64,000 nucleotides of DNA from Streptococcus gallinaceus (GCF_024170225.1 NZ_JALJXU010000002.1:62001-126000), one strand, 5' to 3'; numbered from the stretch's first letter, positions 1 to 10,816 are shown. Translations and numbers: made by a program. The notes: a model not told the origin generated them from the sequence alone.

Positions 1-1
1 A

Positions 2-1618
2 GTTGGGCACGAGCTTCAGATTGATCTGGAAAGTTTTACCAGCCATGCTAAGCGGGATACCTATGCGCAAAAATGGACAATCAAGGCACTGAATTTCTCT
101 GGCAATCTGTCGGTGAAAACAGCGGCGCATCATTTGGTGGCCGAGTCGGATGATGAATTTGATCCCCGTATTCGAGAGGCTAGTGCGGACTTGATTTTTG
201 AGGGTAATCGTCTTACAACTCGGCACAGTGGATTGAGTCTCTACTCGGAGTTTTCATCTGTTGACCAGCAGTTTGACTTGGCGGAGGGGGAGTCCATTTC
301 CTTTGAAAACTTTTATCGGCTTTCCCGTGAAAATCACTTTGAACCGGTGGATTATGAAGACTTAAAAAACCAGCAAGCGGCTATTTTTGAAGAGTTTTGG
401 AAGGTGTCCGATATCCTGATTGAAGGCGATGTGCAGTTACAAAAAGGGATTCGACTCAATCTTTATCATCTTTTTAACTCTGCCGGTCGAGATGGTGTGA
501 CAAATTTTGGTGCAAAAGGTCTGACTGGTGTGGGCTATGAAGGGCATTATTTCTGGGATACGGAAATATATTTACTTCCCTTTTTCATCTTTACCCAGCC
601 CAATATTGCCAAGAATCTCTTGACCTATCGTTTGCAGAAATTGCCGCTAGCGAAAGAGCGTGCGGCTGAGTTGGATTTCAAGGGGGCACTCTTTCCTTGG
701 CGAGGCATTTCCGGTCGGGAAACATCAGCTTATTATCCAGCTGGAACCGCTCAATTTCATATCAATGGCGATATCGCCTACGCTTTTTCCCTCTATGAAA
801 AGGTGACGGGAGACCATGATTTTATTGAAAAATCAAAAGAAGTCATCTATGAAACAGCTAGATTTTGGCAGAGTTTCGGCTTTTTCTCAGAACGAGGGTT
901 TGAGATTCACGAAGTGACGGGGCCAGATGAATACACAGCGCTGGTCAACAATAACTACTACACCAACAAAATGGCCCAGCACAATCTTTCCTACGCAGCT
1001 GAACTTGCCAAGCGGTTCGGAGAACATGTGCAGGAGGCGGCTGATAAGATCTATCTTGGATACGACCAAGAATGTCTGTTGACCAAGCAGGATGATAGTG
1101 CCCTAGACAAGCAAGTCTGGGATTTTGCAGGCACACCGAAAGAAAATTATCCGCTCTTGCTTCATTACCATCCGATTAAGATTTACAAGCATCAGGTCTT
1201 GAAGCAGGCAGATACACTATTGGCGCATATGCTTTACCCAGTTGATTTGGCGCAACAAGCGCGTGATTTTGACTATTATGAGCCCTTGACCACGCATGAT
1301 AGTAGCCTATCAAAGGCTATTCACGGCATTATTGCTAGTCGTTTGGGACGGGATGAAGCGGCCTATCAATTCTTTGCGGACTCGGCCATTATGGATATGG
1401 TTGATGGACAGGGAAATGCCAGTCATGGTATTCATGCCGCTAATATGGGTGGTAGTTGGTTGGGCTTGATTTATGGATTTGCAGGGCTTGAGTTTGAAAA
1501 TGGTAAGCCTGTTTTCCACAACCATTTGCCAGCCTCTATTCAGAAAATGAGCTTCAAGATAAAAGTGAAGGGACAGGTAGAGACTTATACCTTTACTCAG
1601 GAGGAAAGAAATGTTTAA
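2..1618 (+). CDS. GH65 disaccharide phosphorylase (maltose/kojibiose/trehalose type), 5' partial
   Basis: The reading frame is open from base 2, so the gene starts upstream of the window; the first in-window start-like codon (GTG at 113) lies inside the protein and is not the true start. The sequence resembles glycoside hydrolase family 65 phosphorylases, which split an alpha-linked glucose disaccharide with phosphate to give beta-glucose 1-phosphate and glucose in the cytoplasm. The conserved [15 protein letters not shown] segment holds the expected catalytic acid of the family. The end overlaps pgmB by 8 bases, and pgmB consumes beta-glucose 1-phosphate, which supports the phosphorylase reading. 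The exact disaccharide cannot be decided from sequence. Confidence 0.88.
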   Translation, partial: VGHELQIDLESFTSHAKRDTYAQKWTIKALNFSGNLSVKTAAHHLVAESDDEFDPRIREASADLIFEGNRLTTRHSGLSLYSEFSSVDQQFDLAEGESISFENFYRLSRENHFEPVDYEDLKNQQAAIFEEFWKVSDILIEGDVQLQKGIRLNLYHLFNSAGRDGVTNFGAKGLTGVGYEGHYFWDTEIYLLPFFIFTQPNIAKNLLTYRLQKLPLAKERAAELDFKGALFPWRGISGRETSAYYPAGTAQFHINGDIAYAFSLYEKVTGDHDFIEKSKEVIYETARFWQSFGFFSERGFEIHEVTGPDEYTALVNNNYYTNKMAQHNLSYAAELAKRFGEHVQEAADKIYLGYDQECLLTKQDDSALDKQVWDFAGTPKENYPLLLHYHPIKIYKHQVLKQADTLLAHMLYPVDLAQQARDFDYYEPLTTHDSSLSKAIHGIIASRLGRDEAAYQFFADSAIMDMVDGQGNASHGIHAANMGGSWLGLIYGFAGLEFENGKPVFHNHLPASIQKMSFKIKVKGQVETYTFTQEERNV

Positions 1619-2270
1619 AGCAGTTTTATTTGACTTGGACGGTGTCATCACAGATACTGCCGAGTACCATTATTTGGCCTGGAAGGCTCTTACAGAAGAG
1701 TTGGGAATTCAAGGTCTGGACAGAGCTTTTAACGAGCAGTTAAAAGGCGTTTCGCGAGATGATTCGCTTCGCAAGATTTTAGCATTGGGAAATGTCGTTG
1801 TGTCTGATGAAGAATTTGCTCGGCTAGCTAATCGTAAAAATGACAACTATGTGGACATGATTCAGAAGGTTACACCGGCGGATGTCTATCCAGGGATTTT
1901 ACCATTATTAGGAGACTTGAAAGCAGCGGGGATCAAAATTGCTCTAGCTTCTGCTTCGAAAAATGGTTCCTTTCTCTTGCAACAAATGGGCTTGACAGAA
2001 TACTTCGATGCTATCGCAGATCCAGCCAAGGTTGCGGCTTCTAAGCCAGCGCCCGATATTTTCCTTGTGGCTGCTGAGCAAGTGGGCGTTCCCATCACAG
2101 AAGCGATTGGGATTGAGGACGCATTTGCAGGAATCACCGCTATCAAGGCTGCAGGTGCTCTACCAATTGGTGTTGGGCGAGCAGAAGATTTGGGAGAAGA
2201 CATTGCGCTCGTGCCCGATACCAGCCAGTTCAGTCTAGCTTATCTCAAAGAGGTCTGGTCTTCAAAATAA
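1611..2270 (+). CDS. pgmB: Beta-phosphoglucomutase
   Basis: HAD-superfamily protein of 219 residues that converts beta-glucose 1-phosphate to glucose 6-phosphate. The nucleophile motif [10 protein letters not shown] is near residue 7, with the second aspartate acting as acid/base as in known beta-phosphoglucomutases; motif II (ASAS, about residue 114) and the GIEDAFAGI motif near residue 166 follow. The ATG overlaps the end of the GH65 gene and its ribosome site (aggagg-like, about 1600-1606) lies within that gene, so the two are translated as one unit. A terminator follows at 2351. Confidence 0.93.
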   Translation: MFKAVLFDLDGVITDTAEYHYLAWKALTEELGIQGLDRAFNEQLKGVSRDDSLRKILALGNVVVSDEEFARLANRKNDNYVDMIQKVTPADVYPGILPLLGDLKAAGIKIALASASKNGSFLLQQMGLTEYFDAIADPAKVAASKPAPDIFLVAAEQVGVPITEAIGIEDAFAGITAIKAAGALPIGVGRAEDLGEDIALVPDTSQFSLAYLKEVWSSK

Positions 2271-2350
2271 AATCAGCCTCAAGACCGATGAGAAAAATCT
2301 GGATAGAAGGTATACTATTATTAATCCTAAATATTTTTCATAATCTCCTT

Positions 2351-2387
2351 GAAAGCACCGTTGTGAAACGGTGTTTTCTTTGTTTTT
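2351..2387 (+). terminator. Rho-independent terminator after pgmB
   Basis: Stem of about 12 bp (caccgtt at 2356-2362 with aacggtg at 2367-2373, extended by A-T and G-T pairs outwards) with a 4-base loop, followed by a T-rich tail. It closes the GH65-pgmB unit. Confidence 0.85.
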
Positions 2388-2424
2388 AAGGAGTTGAATC
2401 CCATCATTTTATACAAAAAAATGG

Positions 2425-2458
2425 TATAATTGTATAAATTGTATCACAGTAGAAGGAG
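2425..2458 (+). promoter_or_regulatory. Promoter -10 and ribosome site for the xseA operon
   Basis: A TATAAT box at 2425-2430 follows the pgmB terminator; no convincing -35 is visible. The ribosome site agaaggag at 2451-2458 sits 6 bases before a TTG codon and decides the xseA start. Confidence 0.6.
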
Positions 2459-2464
2459 TCAAGT

Positions 2465-3814
2465 TTGCAACATACAGACTATCTATCAGTCAGCAGTTTG
2501 ACAAAATATTTAAAACTAAAATTTGACCGAGACCCCTATCTGGAAAAGGTCTATCTGACAGGGCAGGTATCCAATTTCAGAAAGCGTCCGAATCACCAAT
2601 ATTTTTCGCTCAAGGATGACAAGGCCGTTATCCAAGCGACGATTTGGGCGGGTATTTATAAAAATTTAGGCTTTGATCTAGAAGAGGGCATGAAGGTCAA
2701 TGTCATTGGGCGTGTCCAACTTTATGAACCAAGCGGGTCCTACTCGATGATCATTGAAAAGATTGAACCAGACGGGATTGGTGCCTTGGCGCTTCAATTT
2801 GAACAGCTCAAGAATGCTTTGCAAAAAGAAGGTCTATTTAATCCCGAATTCAAACAAGCTCTGCCACGATTTGTCAAAAAAATCGGGGTGATTACTAGTC
2901 CCAGTGGAGCTGTTATCCAGGACATCATTACGACGGTTAGCCGTCGTTTTCCCGGTGTGGAAATCCTACTTTTCCCCACCAAGGTGCAAGGGGAGGGAGC
3001 TGCTCAGGAAGTGGTGGTCAATATCCAAAAAGCCAATGCGCGAGATGACCTAGATGTCTTGATTATTGGTCGCGGTGGTGGTTCCATTGAGGACTTGTGG
3101 GCCTTCAATGAAGAAATTGTGGTGAGAGCTATTTTCGAATCACGCCTACCGGTCATTTCAAGTGTGGGGCATGAAACGGATACGACCTTGGCTGATTTTG
3201 TGGCGGATAGACGAGCTGCAACGCCGACGGCTGCTGCAGAATTAGCCACGCCTGTGACCAAGCTAGATGTGCTCAATCATCTCAGTCAACAAGAAAATCG
3301 TGCCAGCCAAGCTATGACCCATCGCATTCAATATTTGCGCAGTCAGCTGACGCGTGTGGGGCAGTCCGTCATTTTCCGTCAGCCAGAAAGACTTTATGAT
3401 GGCTACCTGCAAAAGTTGGACCAATTGACAACCAAATTAAGCAAGCAGATACAAGGGATTTTCCGTGAAAAAATGCAGGAAACCCAGCTCTTGGCACAAG
3501 GCTTGAAGGGGCTAGACATGCAGCAAAAGCTCAGTCGGTACCAAGAAAGAGTGAGCCAGATGGAACGCCTGCTCAAGAGCAATATGGCCAACATCTATGA
3601 CAATAAAATGGCGCGTGCGGACAAGTTGATGGAAGCCTTGACCATGCTGGATACCACACGAATTGTGGCGCGAGGCTATGCCATTTTGGAGCAAGATGGT
3701 CGTGTGCTGGATAGCGTAGAGAAGATTGAAACAGATAAGACACTGACCTTACGCATGCGGGATGGTCGAGTAGATACAGAGGTAAAATATGTCGAAAAAA
3801 ATGAAAACATTTGA
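2465..3814 (+). CDS. xseA: Exodeoxyribonuclease VII large subunit
   Basis: 449 residues, the usual size. XseA with XseB forms exonuclease VII, which degrades single-stranded DNA from both ends. The N-terminal OB-fold (about residues 1-100, including the [10 protein letters not shown] region) is followed by the catalytic domain with [13 protein letters not shown] and the [14 protein letters not shown] and VGHETDTT motifs, then a coiled-coil-rich C-terminus. The start is a TTG at 2465, chosen because the strong ribosome site lies just upstream and the protein begins [11 protein letters not shown] as in relatives. The gene overlaps xseB by 26 bases. Confidence 0.96.
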   Translation: MQHTDYLSVSSLTKYLKLKFDRDPYLEKVYLTGQVSNFRKRPNHQYFSLKDDKAVIQATIWAGIYKNLGFDLEEGMKVNVIGRVQLYEPSGSYSMIIEKIEPDGIGALALQFEQLKNALQKEGLFNPEFKQALPRFVKKIGVITSPSGAVIQDIITTVSRRFPGVEILLFPTKVQGEGAAQEVVVNIQKANARDDLDVLIIGRGGGSIEDLWAFNEEIVVRAIFESRLPVISSVGHETDTTLADFVADRRAATPTAAAELATPVTKLDVLNHLSQQENRASQAMTHRIQYLRSQLTRVGQSVIFRQPERLYDGYLQKLDQLTTKLSKQIQGIFREKMQETQLLAQGLKGLDMQQKLSRYQERVSQMERLLKSNMANIYDNKMARADKLMEALTMLDTTRIVARGYAILEQDGRVLDSVEKIETDKTLTLRMRDGRVDTEVKYVEKNENI

Positions 3815-4007
3815 AGAAAATTTAGCGGAATTAGAAGCCATTGTCACTAAGTTAGAGCAAGGTGATGTGGCCTTGGAAGAGGCCCTGGCTGCTTTCCAAG
3901 AGGGAATGATTTTGTCAAAAGATCTGCAAAAAACGTTAACCGAGGCAGAAAAGACCCTGGTCAAGGTCATGCAAGCTGATGGCGGCGAAGTGGAATTGGA
4001 GTCCTAA
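3789..4007 (+). CDS. xseB: Exodeoxyribonuclease VII small subunit
   Basis: 72 residues, typical for XseB, a small helical partner that coats the XseA coiled coil. The [19 protein letters not shown] stretch is characteristic of the family. It begins inside xseA and its stop overlaps the ispA start by one base (TAATG), so the three genes are probably translationally coupled. Confidence 0.95.
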   Translation: MSKKMKTFEENLAELEAIVTKLEQGDVALEEALAAFQEGMILSKDLQKTLTEAEKTLVKVMQADGGEVELES

Positions 4008-4879
4008 TGGCTGAATTGAAGAAAATTGATGCAGTCATTGACCGCTATTACCGACAGACTTATGATGTCGTGTCAGAAGATTTAGTGGAAGCTATTTTGT
4101 ATTCTGTTCATGGTGGTGGCAAGCGAATTCGTCCTATGATTTTGCTGGAATTGCTGGAAGGTTTTGGAATTGCTTTGATGGATGGACATTATCAGGTTGC
4201 AGCTGCGGTGGAGATGATTCACACAGGGTCGCTCATTCATGATGATTTGCCAGCTATGGACAATGATGATTACCGTCGTGGTCGACTGACCAACCATAGG
4301 CAGTTTGACGAAGCGACGGCTATCTTGGCAGGTGACTCCCTCTTTTTAGACGCTTTTGACATGGTGGTGAAGGCTGGTTTTGATGTGGAGAAGAGCCTTG
4401 CCTTGGTAGAATCTTTATCGCTATCTTCAGGAACTTTTGGGATGGTGGGCGGTCAGATGCTGGATATGAAAGGCGAAGAGAAGCAGTTGACGATTGAAGA
4501 GTTGGCGGCTATTCATGCCAATAAAACTGGTCGTTTGCTAGCTTTCCCTTTTCGGGCAGCTGGGATTTTGTCGGAGCAGTCGCAAGAAGTGATTAGCCAT
4601 CTCTACAATGCTGGCTTGCTGGTAGGATTGGCCTTTCAGGTGCGGGATGATATTTTGGATGTGACCGCAAGCTTTGAAGAAATCGGGAAGACTCCTCAGA
4701 AGGATTTGGTGGCGGAAAAATCAACCTATCCAAGTCTTCTTGGCTTAGAGAAATCTTACGAAATTCTCAATGATTCCTTGGACCAAGCGCTAGCCATTTT
4801 CCAAAAAATAAAAGAAAATCAAGACTTTAATGCAGGTCAAATTACAAGATTGATAGAAAGGTTACGACTCAATGCCTAA
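4007..4879 (+). CDS. ispA: Polyprenyl synthetase (farnesyl diphosphate synthase)
   Basis: 290 residues. It condenses isopentenyl diphosphate with allylic diphosphates to give farnesyl diphosphate, the precursor of undecaprenyl lipid carriers. The first aspartate-rich motif DDLPAMDNDD starts at residue 79 and the second, DDILDVT, lies near residue 213, with the GGKRIRP lysine/arginine motif at residues 37-43. It uses the product of the mevalonate pathway, whose upper-step genes occur at 12862-16509. The 3' end overlaps tlyA by 8 bases. Confidence 0.93.
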   Translation: MAELKKIDAVIDRYYRQTYDVVSEDLVEAILYSVHGGGKRIRPMILLELLEGFGIALMDGHYQVAAAVEMIHTGSLIHDDLPAMDNDDYRRGRLTNHRQFDEATAILAGDSLFLDAFDMVVKAGFDVEKSLALVESLSLSSGTFGMVGGQMLDMKGEEKQLTIEELAAIHANKTGRLLAFPFRAAGILSEQSQEVISHLYNAGLLVGLAFQVRDDILDVTASFEEIGKTPQKDLVAEKSTYPSLLGLEKSYEILNDSLDQALAIFQKIKENQDFNAGQITRLIERLRLNA

Positions 4880-5681
4880 GGAAAGAGTAGATGTCTTGGC
4901 TTACAAGCAAGGGCTTTTTGATACACGAGAACAGGCCAAACGTGGCGTCATGGCGGGTCTGGTGGTCTCTGTGCTCAATGGAGAACGCTATGATAAGCCT
5001 GGTGAGAAGATTGATGAGGCGACCGAACTAAAACTCAAGGGAGAAAAACTCAAATACGTCAGTCGTGGGGGTCTCAAATTAGAAAAAGCCCTGACTGTGT
5101 TTGGCATTTCGGTAGAGGGCAAGACGACCATTGACATCGGGGCTTCGACAGGAGGTTTCACAGATGTTATGCTGCAAAATGGGGCCAAGCTCGTTTACGC
5201 AGTGGACGTAGGGACCAATCAGCTGGTCTGGAAATTACGCCAAGATGAGCGCGTTCGATCGATGGAACAGTACAATTTCCGCTATGCAGAGCGGAAAGAT
5301 TTTACAGAAGGCTTGCCATCATTTGCATCAATTGATGTCAGCTTTATTTCTCTCAATCTGATTTTGCTGGCTTTACATGGAATTTTAGCCGAAGGTGGCG
5401 AAGTTGTAGCCTTGATTAAGCCGCAATTTGAAGCAGGTCGCGAGCAGATTGGGAAAAATGGCATTGTCAAAGACAAGGCTGTCCACCAAGCAGTTTTGAA
5501 AAATGTGACATCATTTGCTGTCGATTTCGGATTTACAGTAAAAGGGCTGGATTTTTCACCTATCCAAGGTGGCCATGGCAACATTGAATTTTTAGCTCAT
5601 TTGGAGAAATCAGATTCAGCCCAAAATAAGGTGCTGGAGCAGATTTCAGACATTACAAATAAGGCACACGAGGAATTTTAA
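4872..5681 (+). CDS. tlyA: TlyA family rRNA (cytidine-2'-O) methyltransferase
   Basis: 269 residues. An N-terminal S4 RNA-binding domain (about residues 1-65) is followed by an FtsJ/RrmJ-like methyltransferase domain with the SAM motif DIGASTGGFTDV near residue 88. Members were once called haemolysins; the characterised homologue methylates ribosomal RNA. The position between ispA and argR is the usual streptococcal arrangement. Confidence 0.92.
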   Translation: MPKERVDVLAYKQGLFDTREQAKRGVMAGLVVSVLNGERYDKPGEKIDEATELKLKGEKLKYVSRGGLKLEKALTVFGISVEGKTTIDIGASTGGFTDVMLQNGAKLVYAVDVGTNQLVWKLRQDERVRSMEQYNFRYAERKDFTEGLPSFASIDVSFISLNLILLALHGILAEGGEVVALIKPQFEAGREQIGKNGIVKDKAVHQAVLKNVTSFAVDFGFTVKGLDFSPIQGGHGNIEFLAHLEKSDSAQNKVLEQISDITNKAHEEF

Positions 5682-5685
5682 AAGA

Positions 5686-6108
5686 ATGAAGAAAAGTGAT
5701 CGTTTACAGTTGATTAAGGAATTAGTCTTGCGCTATCCGATTGATACGCAAGATGAGATTGTCGAGCGCTTAAAAGAGGCTGGAGTTGTGGCCACACAGG
5801 CGACCGTCTCGCGTGATATCAAGGAATTGGGCATTATCAAAGTCCCTTCTGAAAGCGGCTATATTTATGGATTTTCAAAGACAAATGCAGCCAAATTACA
5901 AATCAGCAATATTCGCCAGTTATCGACTATGAATAACATGGTCAATCTACGCTTGGTACCAGGAAGTGCGACCGTTTTGAAGCGTCAGATTTTGGAGTTT
6001 TTTGCAGATGAAATTTTCAGTATTATTGCGGATGACGACTCGATTCTCCTGATTGTTAAGGATGAGGCTGTCATTCCACAAATGGAACAGACAATGAAGG
6101 TTTGGTAG
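5686..6108 (+). CDS. argR: ArgR-family transcriptional regulator
   Basis: 140 residues. The N-terminal winged helix contains the motif ATQATVSRDIKELGIIKVP (about residues 36-54) typical of ArgR/AhrC; the C-terminal half is the hexamerisation and arginine-binding domain. The ADDDS sequence near residue 111 replaces the common GTDDT-like arginine motif, so the ligand response is less certain. Streptococci usually carry several ArgR paralogues, and the copy beside recN is often called ahrC. It lies 4 bases after tlyA and 3 before recN. Confidence 0.88.
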   Translation: MKKSDRLQLIKELVLRYPIDTQDEIVERLKEAGVVATQATVSRDIKELGIIKVPSESGYIYGFSKTNAAKLQISNIRQLSTMNNMVNLRLVPGSATVLKRQILEFFADEIFSIIADDDSILLIVKDEAVIPQMEQTMKVW

Positions 6109-6111
6109 GCT

Positions 6112-7767
6112 ATGCTGTTAGAAATTTCGATTAAAAATTTCGCCATTATCGAAGAGGTCAATCTGGCATTTGATAAAGGAATGACTGTTTTGACTGGGGA
6201 AACTGGTGCAGGGAAGTCCATCATTATTGATGCCATGAATCTGCTCTTGGGTGCACGCGCGACGACAGATGTGATTCGCCATGGCAAACCCAAAGCGGAG
6301 ATGGAGGGGCTATTTACTGTTGAGGCAGGCCCCTTAACGGCTTTTTTAGCAGACCAAGGTATCGAAGTAGGAGATGACCTGATTATTCGCCGCGAGGTTT
6401 TGGCAAATGGTCGTTCAGTCAGTCGGATCAACGGTCAGCTGGTCAATCTTTCTGTTCTTCGTGAAGTTGGTCAGTATTTGGTGGATATTCACGGGCAACA
6501 TGACCAGGAAGAACTCATGAAGGCTCAGCACCATATTCAGCTCTTAGATAGCTTTGGTGAAGCAGAATTTTGGTCTTTGAAAGCCGATTATCAGGCGACA
6601 TTCGACAATTATCGTCGTTTGCGCAAGCAAGTGCTTGAAAAGCAGAAAAATGAGCAAGAGCACAAGGCGCGTATTGAAATGCTGGAATATCAGATGGCTG
6701 AAATCGAAGCCGCCAGCCTACAGCCGGGCGAAGATGTCAAATTGGAGCAAGAACGGGAAAAATTGCTGAACCATAAGCAGATTGCCGATACCTTGACCAA
6801 CGCCTTTAGCATGCTGGACAATGAAGATTTTTCAAGCCTATCCAATCTACGTTCTGCCATGAATGATCTGCAAAGTCTAGAAGAATTCGACGTAGAATAT
6901 AAGGAAATGTCCACTAGCTTAACGGAAGCCTACTACGTGGTAGAAGAAGTTACCAAGAGCTTGGGAGATGTGTTAGACAATCTAGATTTTGATGGGAATC
7001 GCCTGCTTCAGCTGGAAAGTCGCTTGGACATGCTCAACACCATTACGCAGAAATATGGCGGAACGGTTGACGATGTCCTAGGCTACCTGACGAAGATTAC
7101 AGATGAGTACAACTTGTTGACGGGGAATGACTTGTCGGACGGAGACTTGGAAAGTCAACTCAAGCAGATGGAGAAGCACTTGGTGGATTTATCTGCACAG
7201 TTGAGTCAGGCACGACACGATTTGGCCCAGCAATTAGAAGCAGAGATTCGTCAGGAATTGCAAGACCTCTACATGGAAAAAGCCCAGTTCAAGGTGCAAT
7301 TTAACAAAGGGAAATTTAACCGTGAAGGAAATGAAGTGGTCGAGTTTTACATTTCAGCCAATCCAGGTGAGGATTTTAAACCGCTTGTTAAGGTGGCTTC
7401 TGGCGGGGAATTGTCTCGTCTCATGTTGGCCATCAAGTCAGCATTTGCTCGTCGCGAAGACAAGACGTCTATCGTCTTTGATGAGGTGGATACAGGTGTT
7501 TCAGGTCGAGTTGCTCAAGCCATTGCCCAAAAGATTTACAAGATTGGTCAGCACGGTCAGGTACTTGCCATCTCTCACCTTCCACAAGTCATCGCCATTG
7601 CCGATTACCAATTTTTCATCGAAAAAGTGTCAGATGAAGCTTCTACAGTATCGCGGGTTCGCTTGCTCTCAACGGAAGAGCGCGTCGAAGAAATCGCCAA
7701 AATGTTGGCCGGTAGCGATGTAAGCGATGCTGCACGCGTGCAAGCAAGGGAATTACTGAAAAAGTAG
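6112..7767 (+). CDS. recN: DNA repair protein RecN
   Basis: 551 residues, normal for this SMC-like ATPase that holds DNA ends during double-strand-break repair. Walker A GETGAGKS is at residues 29-36. A long coiled coil fills the middle, and the C-terminal head carries the signature SGGELSRLMLAIK and the Walker B segment IVFDEVDTGVSG. It is the last intact gene of the operon that begins at xseA. Confidence 0.96.
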   Translation: MLLEISIKNFAIIEEVNLAFDKGMTVLTGETGAGKSIIIDAMNLLLGARATTDVIRHGKPKAEMEGLFTVEAGPLTAFLADQGIEVGDDLIIRREVLANGRSVSRINGQLVNLSVLREVGQYLVDIHGQHDQEELMKAQHHIQLLDSFGEAEFWSLKADYQATFDNYRRLRKQVLEKQKNEQEHKARIEMLEYQMAEIEAASLQPGEDVKLEQEREKLLNHKQIADTLTNAFSMLDNEDFSSLSNLRSAMNDLQSLEEFDVEYKEMSTSLTEAYYVVEEVTKSLGDVLDNLDFDGNRLLQLESRLDMLNTITQKYGGTVDDVLGYLTKITDEYNLLTGNDLSDGDLESQLKQMEKHLVDLSAQLSQARHDLAQQLEAEIRQELQDLYMEKAQFKVQFNKGKFNREGNEVVEFYISANPGEDFKPLVKVASGGELSRLMLAIKSAFARREDKTSIVFDEVDTGVSGRVAQAIAQKIYKIGQHGQVLAISHLPQVIAIADYQFFIEKVSDEASTVSRVRLLSTEERVEEIAKMLAGSDVSDAARVQARELLKK

Positions 7768-7790
7768 TCTAGATTACTTGGAGAGGGAAG

Positions 7791-8451
7791 ATGAAGAGTC
7801 AGGAAGAAATTTTACGGAAAACGGAAGCCTTTGTAGAGGAACAACTAGCTGGTGAAGCCAGCGGTCATGACTGGTGGCACATTGTTCGGGTGCGCAATAT
7901 GGCTCAACGATTGGCTGTGGAAGAAGGCGCAGATACCTTTATTTGTCAGCTGACAGCCCTCTTTCATGATGTAGCAGACCAAAAGATTGCTTGTACAGAG
8001 GAAGCGGGTCTTCAGACAGTCAGAGAATGGTTGGAGTTGCAAGAACTTTCGGAAAATGATTGTAGGGATTTTGGACAGTATTCAAAAACTGTCTTTTAAA
8101 GGCGGCACGCAACTCGATGCGACCTTGTCTCTGGAAGGCCAGGTGGTGCAGGATGCGGACCGGTTAGATGCCCTGGGTGCGATTGGAATTGCCCGGACCA
8201 TGGCTTATTCGGGGAATAAAGGTAGATTGATTCACGACCCAACTCTTTCCCCGCGTCAATCCATGACTTTGGAAGAGTACCGCTCTGGCAAGGATACAGC
8301 CATTCTGCATTTTTACGAGAAGTTACTTCTCCTTAAAAATTATATGAACACAGAGACGGGAAAACGCATTGCAGCCGAACGTCACGCTTTCATGGAAAAT
8401 TATTTACAGCAATTTTATAGAGAGTGGGATGGCCTGGATGGGCTTTCATAA
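7791..8451 (+). pseudogene. HD-domain phosphohydrolase, frameshifted
   Basis: Two overlapping frames together make one HD-domain hydrolase. The first (7791-8099) encodes the first metal-binding His (GHDWWHIVRV) and the HD pair (LFHDVAD). The second, read to 8451, supplies the C-terminal [17 protein letters not shown] motif with the last metal-binding Asp, plus [12 protein letters not shown]. The frames should join at about 8065-8072, where GGG and TTTT runs lie; the offset equals one extra base. As it stands, translation ends at 8099 without the catalytic C-terminal half. Relatives are about 210 residues and act on phosphate esters or nucleotides. A sequencing error in a short homopolymer is the main alternative. 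Confidence 0.8.
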
Positions 8452-8485
8452 AGTGCATGTGTCAGTACCTATTTTTCTAAAATTT

Positions 8486-8494
8486 TGGTATAAT
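8486..8494 (+). promoter_or_regulatory. Extended -10 promoter for degV
   Basis: TGGTATAAT, an extended -10 without a good -35, lies 39 bases before the degV start and after the HD hydrolase gene. Confidence 0.65.
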
Positions 8495-8533
8495 GGTAGT
8501 CAAGAAATTCAAAGAATGTGAAGTAGAAGAGAA

Positions 8534-9367
8534 ATGGCAAGTATTAAAATTGTAACGGATTCCAGCAACACAATGGAACCAGAGTTGGTAAAAGAGCTAG
8601 GTATTACAGTTGTCCCTCTTTCAGTGATGGTAGATGGCGTGGTCTACTCGGATGCCGACTTGGCAGAAGGTCAGTTCCTGAATTTGATGAAAGGGAGCAA
8701 AAATCTTCCTAAAACCAGTCAACCACCGGTTGGTTTGTTTGCAGAAGTATTTGAACATTTGGCTAGCGACGGCAGTCAGATTATCGTCATTACCCTATCA
8801 CATGCCTTATCAGGTACGGTGGAAGCTGCTCGTCAAGGGGCAACCTTGTCTGGTGCAGATGTGACTGTTATCGACTCGGGCTTTACAGACCAAGCTACTA
8901 AGTTCCAAGTAACGACTGCTGCTCGTATGGCAAAAGCTGGCGCAAGCAAGGAAGAGATTCTTGCTGCTATCCAAGAAGTCCACGACAAGACTCGTCTTTA
9001 CATCGGTGTATCTACTTTAGAAAATCTCGTAAAAGGTGGTCGCATTGGCCGTGTTACTGGTCTCCTTAGCTCTCTTTTAAATATCCGTGTCATCATGGAA
9101 ATGAAAGACCACGCTCTGAATCCGATTGTCAAAGGTCGTGGTGCTAAGACTTTCAAGAAATGGTTAGATGAATTCATTGCTGGGCTAGGTGATAAAAAAA
9201 TTGCCGAATTAGGAATTTCCTATGCGGGAACGTCTGAATTTGCTGAAGAAATGAAAGCTCGTTTACAGAGCTATGTTCCAGGAAATATTCCTGTCCTAGA
9301 GACAAGTTCCATCATCCAAACTCACACGGGCGAAGATGCATGGGCAATTCTTGTGCGCTATGAATAA
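8534..9367 (+). CDS. DegV family fatty-acid-binding protein
   Basis: 277 residues. DegV proteins bind a fatty acid, and characterised FakB members present it to the kinase FakA. The N-terminal [10 protein letters not shown] motif, the KTSQPPVG loop (about residue 58), the [10 protein letters not shown] motif and the C-terminal [10 protein letters not shown] segment fit the family. The partner kinase is not in this window. The stop overlaps the next gene's start. Confidence 0.9.
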   Translation: MASIKIVTDSSNTMEPELVKELGITVVPLSVMVDGVVYSDADLAEGQFLNLMKGSKNLPKTSQPPVGLFAEVFEHLASDGSQIIVITLSHALSGTVEAARQGATLSGADVTVIDSGFTDQATKFQVTTAARMAKAGASKEEILAAIQEVHDKTRLYIGVSTLENLVKGGRIGRVTGLLSSLLNIRVIMEMKDHALNPIVKGRGAKTFKKWLDEFIAGLGDKKIAELGISYAGTSEFAEEMKARLQSYVPGNIPVLETSSIIQTHTGEDAWAILVRYE

Positions 9368-10220
9368 TCGAAAAATATTGCAAGGACTGGTCTTCTTTTT
9401 TACCGGTCTTTTAGGTTTTCTTTTTCTCTTTCATCTATTGATTCCAGCGGCTCCATCTTTGTTGACCAATAAAGACTATCAAAAGACGCAGGCGACACCG
9501 CTACACTATGTGGCTTTAGGGGATTCGCTGACTCAAGGAGTAGGAGATTCGACCAATCAGGGCGGCTTCGTTCCACTCTTATCCCAGTCCCTCATCAATG
9601 AATACGGCTATGCTGTAGAGGCTGAAAATTATGGCATTTCAGGCAATACTAGCAAGCAAATATTGGCCCGAATGCAGGAAAATTCGGAGTTGGTAGCTAG
9701 TTTGAAAAAGGCAGATTTGCTGACACTGACAGTAGGGGGCAATGATCTTCGACAGGTCATCTTGGACAATCTTCAAAATTTGACCGTTTCAACCTTTAAA
9801 AAACCAGCTCGAACGTACAGCAAGCGCCTGGAAAACATTATTGAAACTGCCAGGAAGCAGAATCCAGACCTCCCAATCTATGTTTTAGGCATCTACAATC
9901 CCTACTATCTCAACTTCCCTGGGATGACAGAGATGCAGACCGTTGTGGATAATTGGAATACGACGACAGAAGAAACAGTGAAGGCCTATGAGAATGTTTA
10001 TTTCATTCCCATCAATAATCTACTTTACCAAGGCTTGAATGGTCAGTCGAGTTTTGCCAATGATGACCAGACAACTTCTGCTGGTTCGACTAGCTCGACA
10101 AAAACCAACAACCTTCTGTACGAGGGGGATCATTTTCATCCAAACAATACAGGATATGAAATCATGAAAGAAGCAGTAATGGAGAAAATTCGTGAGACAA
10201 AAGACAAGTGGAAACATTAA
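9360..10220 (+). CDS. SGNH/GDSL-family lipase or esterase
   Basis: About 286 residues. A single N-terminal membrane segment (about residues 9-29) anchors an extracytoplasmic SGNH hydrolase domain: GDSL nucleophile block at residues 54-57, the TVGGNDLR block with the oxyanion Asn, and the C-terminal [10 protein letters not shown] block with catalytic Asp and His. I chose the ATG at 9360, which overlaps the degV stop, over the in-frame ATG at 9336 because the membrane segment then sits at a normal distance; neither has a strong ribosome site, so coupling to degV is likely. Substrate unknown. Confidence 0.87.
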   Translation: MNNRKILQGLVFFFTGLLGFLFLFHLLIPAAPSLLTNKDYQKTQATPLHYVALGDSLTQGVGDSTNQGGFVPLLSQSLINEYGYAVEAENYGISGNTSKQILARMQENSELVASLKKADLLTLTVGGNDLRQVILDNLQNLTVSTFKKPARTYSKRLENIIETARKQNPDLPIYVLGIYNPYYLNFPGMTEMQTVVDNWNTTTEETVKAYENVYFIPINNLLYQGLNGQSSFANDDQTTSAGSTSSTKTNNLLYEGDHFHPNNTGYEIMKEAVMEKIRETKDKWKH

Positions 10221-10785
10221 CGGCTGGAAGTGGGCATTTTTACTTCTCTTATCGGCTCTGTTGGCTGGGGCAATGGTACTTGCCTTTCGGATGACTACTC
10301 GTCGTGAAAATACGAGTCAGATTGTGACAACGAGCAATAAGGACCCTAAAATCGGGACCTTTACCACGACGCGAGACCAGTTGAATGACACCATTGCAGC
10401 CTATCTGAAAGACTATCAAACCAAGGATTTCACCTATAAAGTTTATGCGACCAATCAGTTGGTCCTATTTGAAGGACAATACGAGCTCTTTGGAACAGAA
10501 ATTCCTCTTTACATTTATTTTCAACCAAGTAAGCTTAATGATGGAAGTGTGCTACTAACCGTGACTGAAATTTCAGCGGGCAGTTTATCGTTTCCAAAAG
10601 ATGAGGTCCTGACCTATCTACAAAAAAATTATAAATTGCCAGCATTTATTGGTATCGACCCTGCTACAGCGACTGTGAAAGTGAATCCAGCAGACATCAA
10701 AAATAGCTTAGGAATTTATGTAAAAGCCAATACAATTGACCTTTATAATGACCAAATTTTATTTGATTTGTATCGTAAGAAATAG
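10192..10785 (+). CDS. YpmS family (DUF2140) membrane-anchored protein
   Basis: 197 residues starting at a GTG inside the end of the lipase gene. A short cytoplasmic N-terminus precedes one membrane segment (about residues 12-32), then an outside domain with beta-rich sequence (PLYIYFQPSKLNDGSVLLTV). The pairing with a GDSL hydrolase gene is common in Firmicutes, but the function is not established. It is the third gene of the degV unit. Confidence 0.82.
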   Translation: MRQKTSGNINGWKWAFLLLLSALLAGAMVLAFRMTTRRENTSQIVTTSNKDPKIGTFTTTRDQLNDTIAAYLKDYQTKDFTYKVYATNQLVLFEGQYELFGTEIPLYIYFQPSKLNDGSVLLTVTEISAGSLSFPKDEVLTYLQKNYKLPAFIGIDPATATVKVNPADIKNSLGIYVKANTIDLYNDQILFDLYRKK

Positions 10786-10816
10786 TGAAAAAAGGTTTGA
10801 AAAACCGGCTAAAAAC

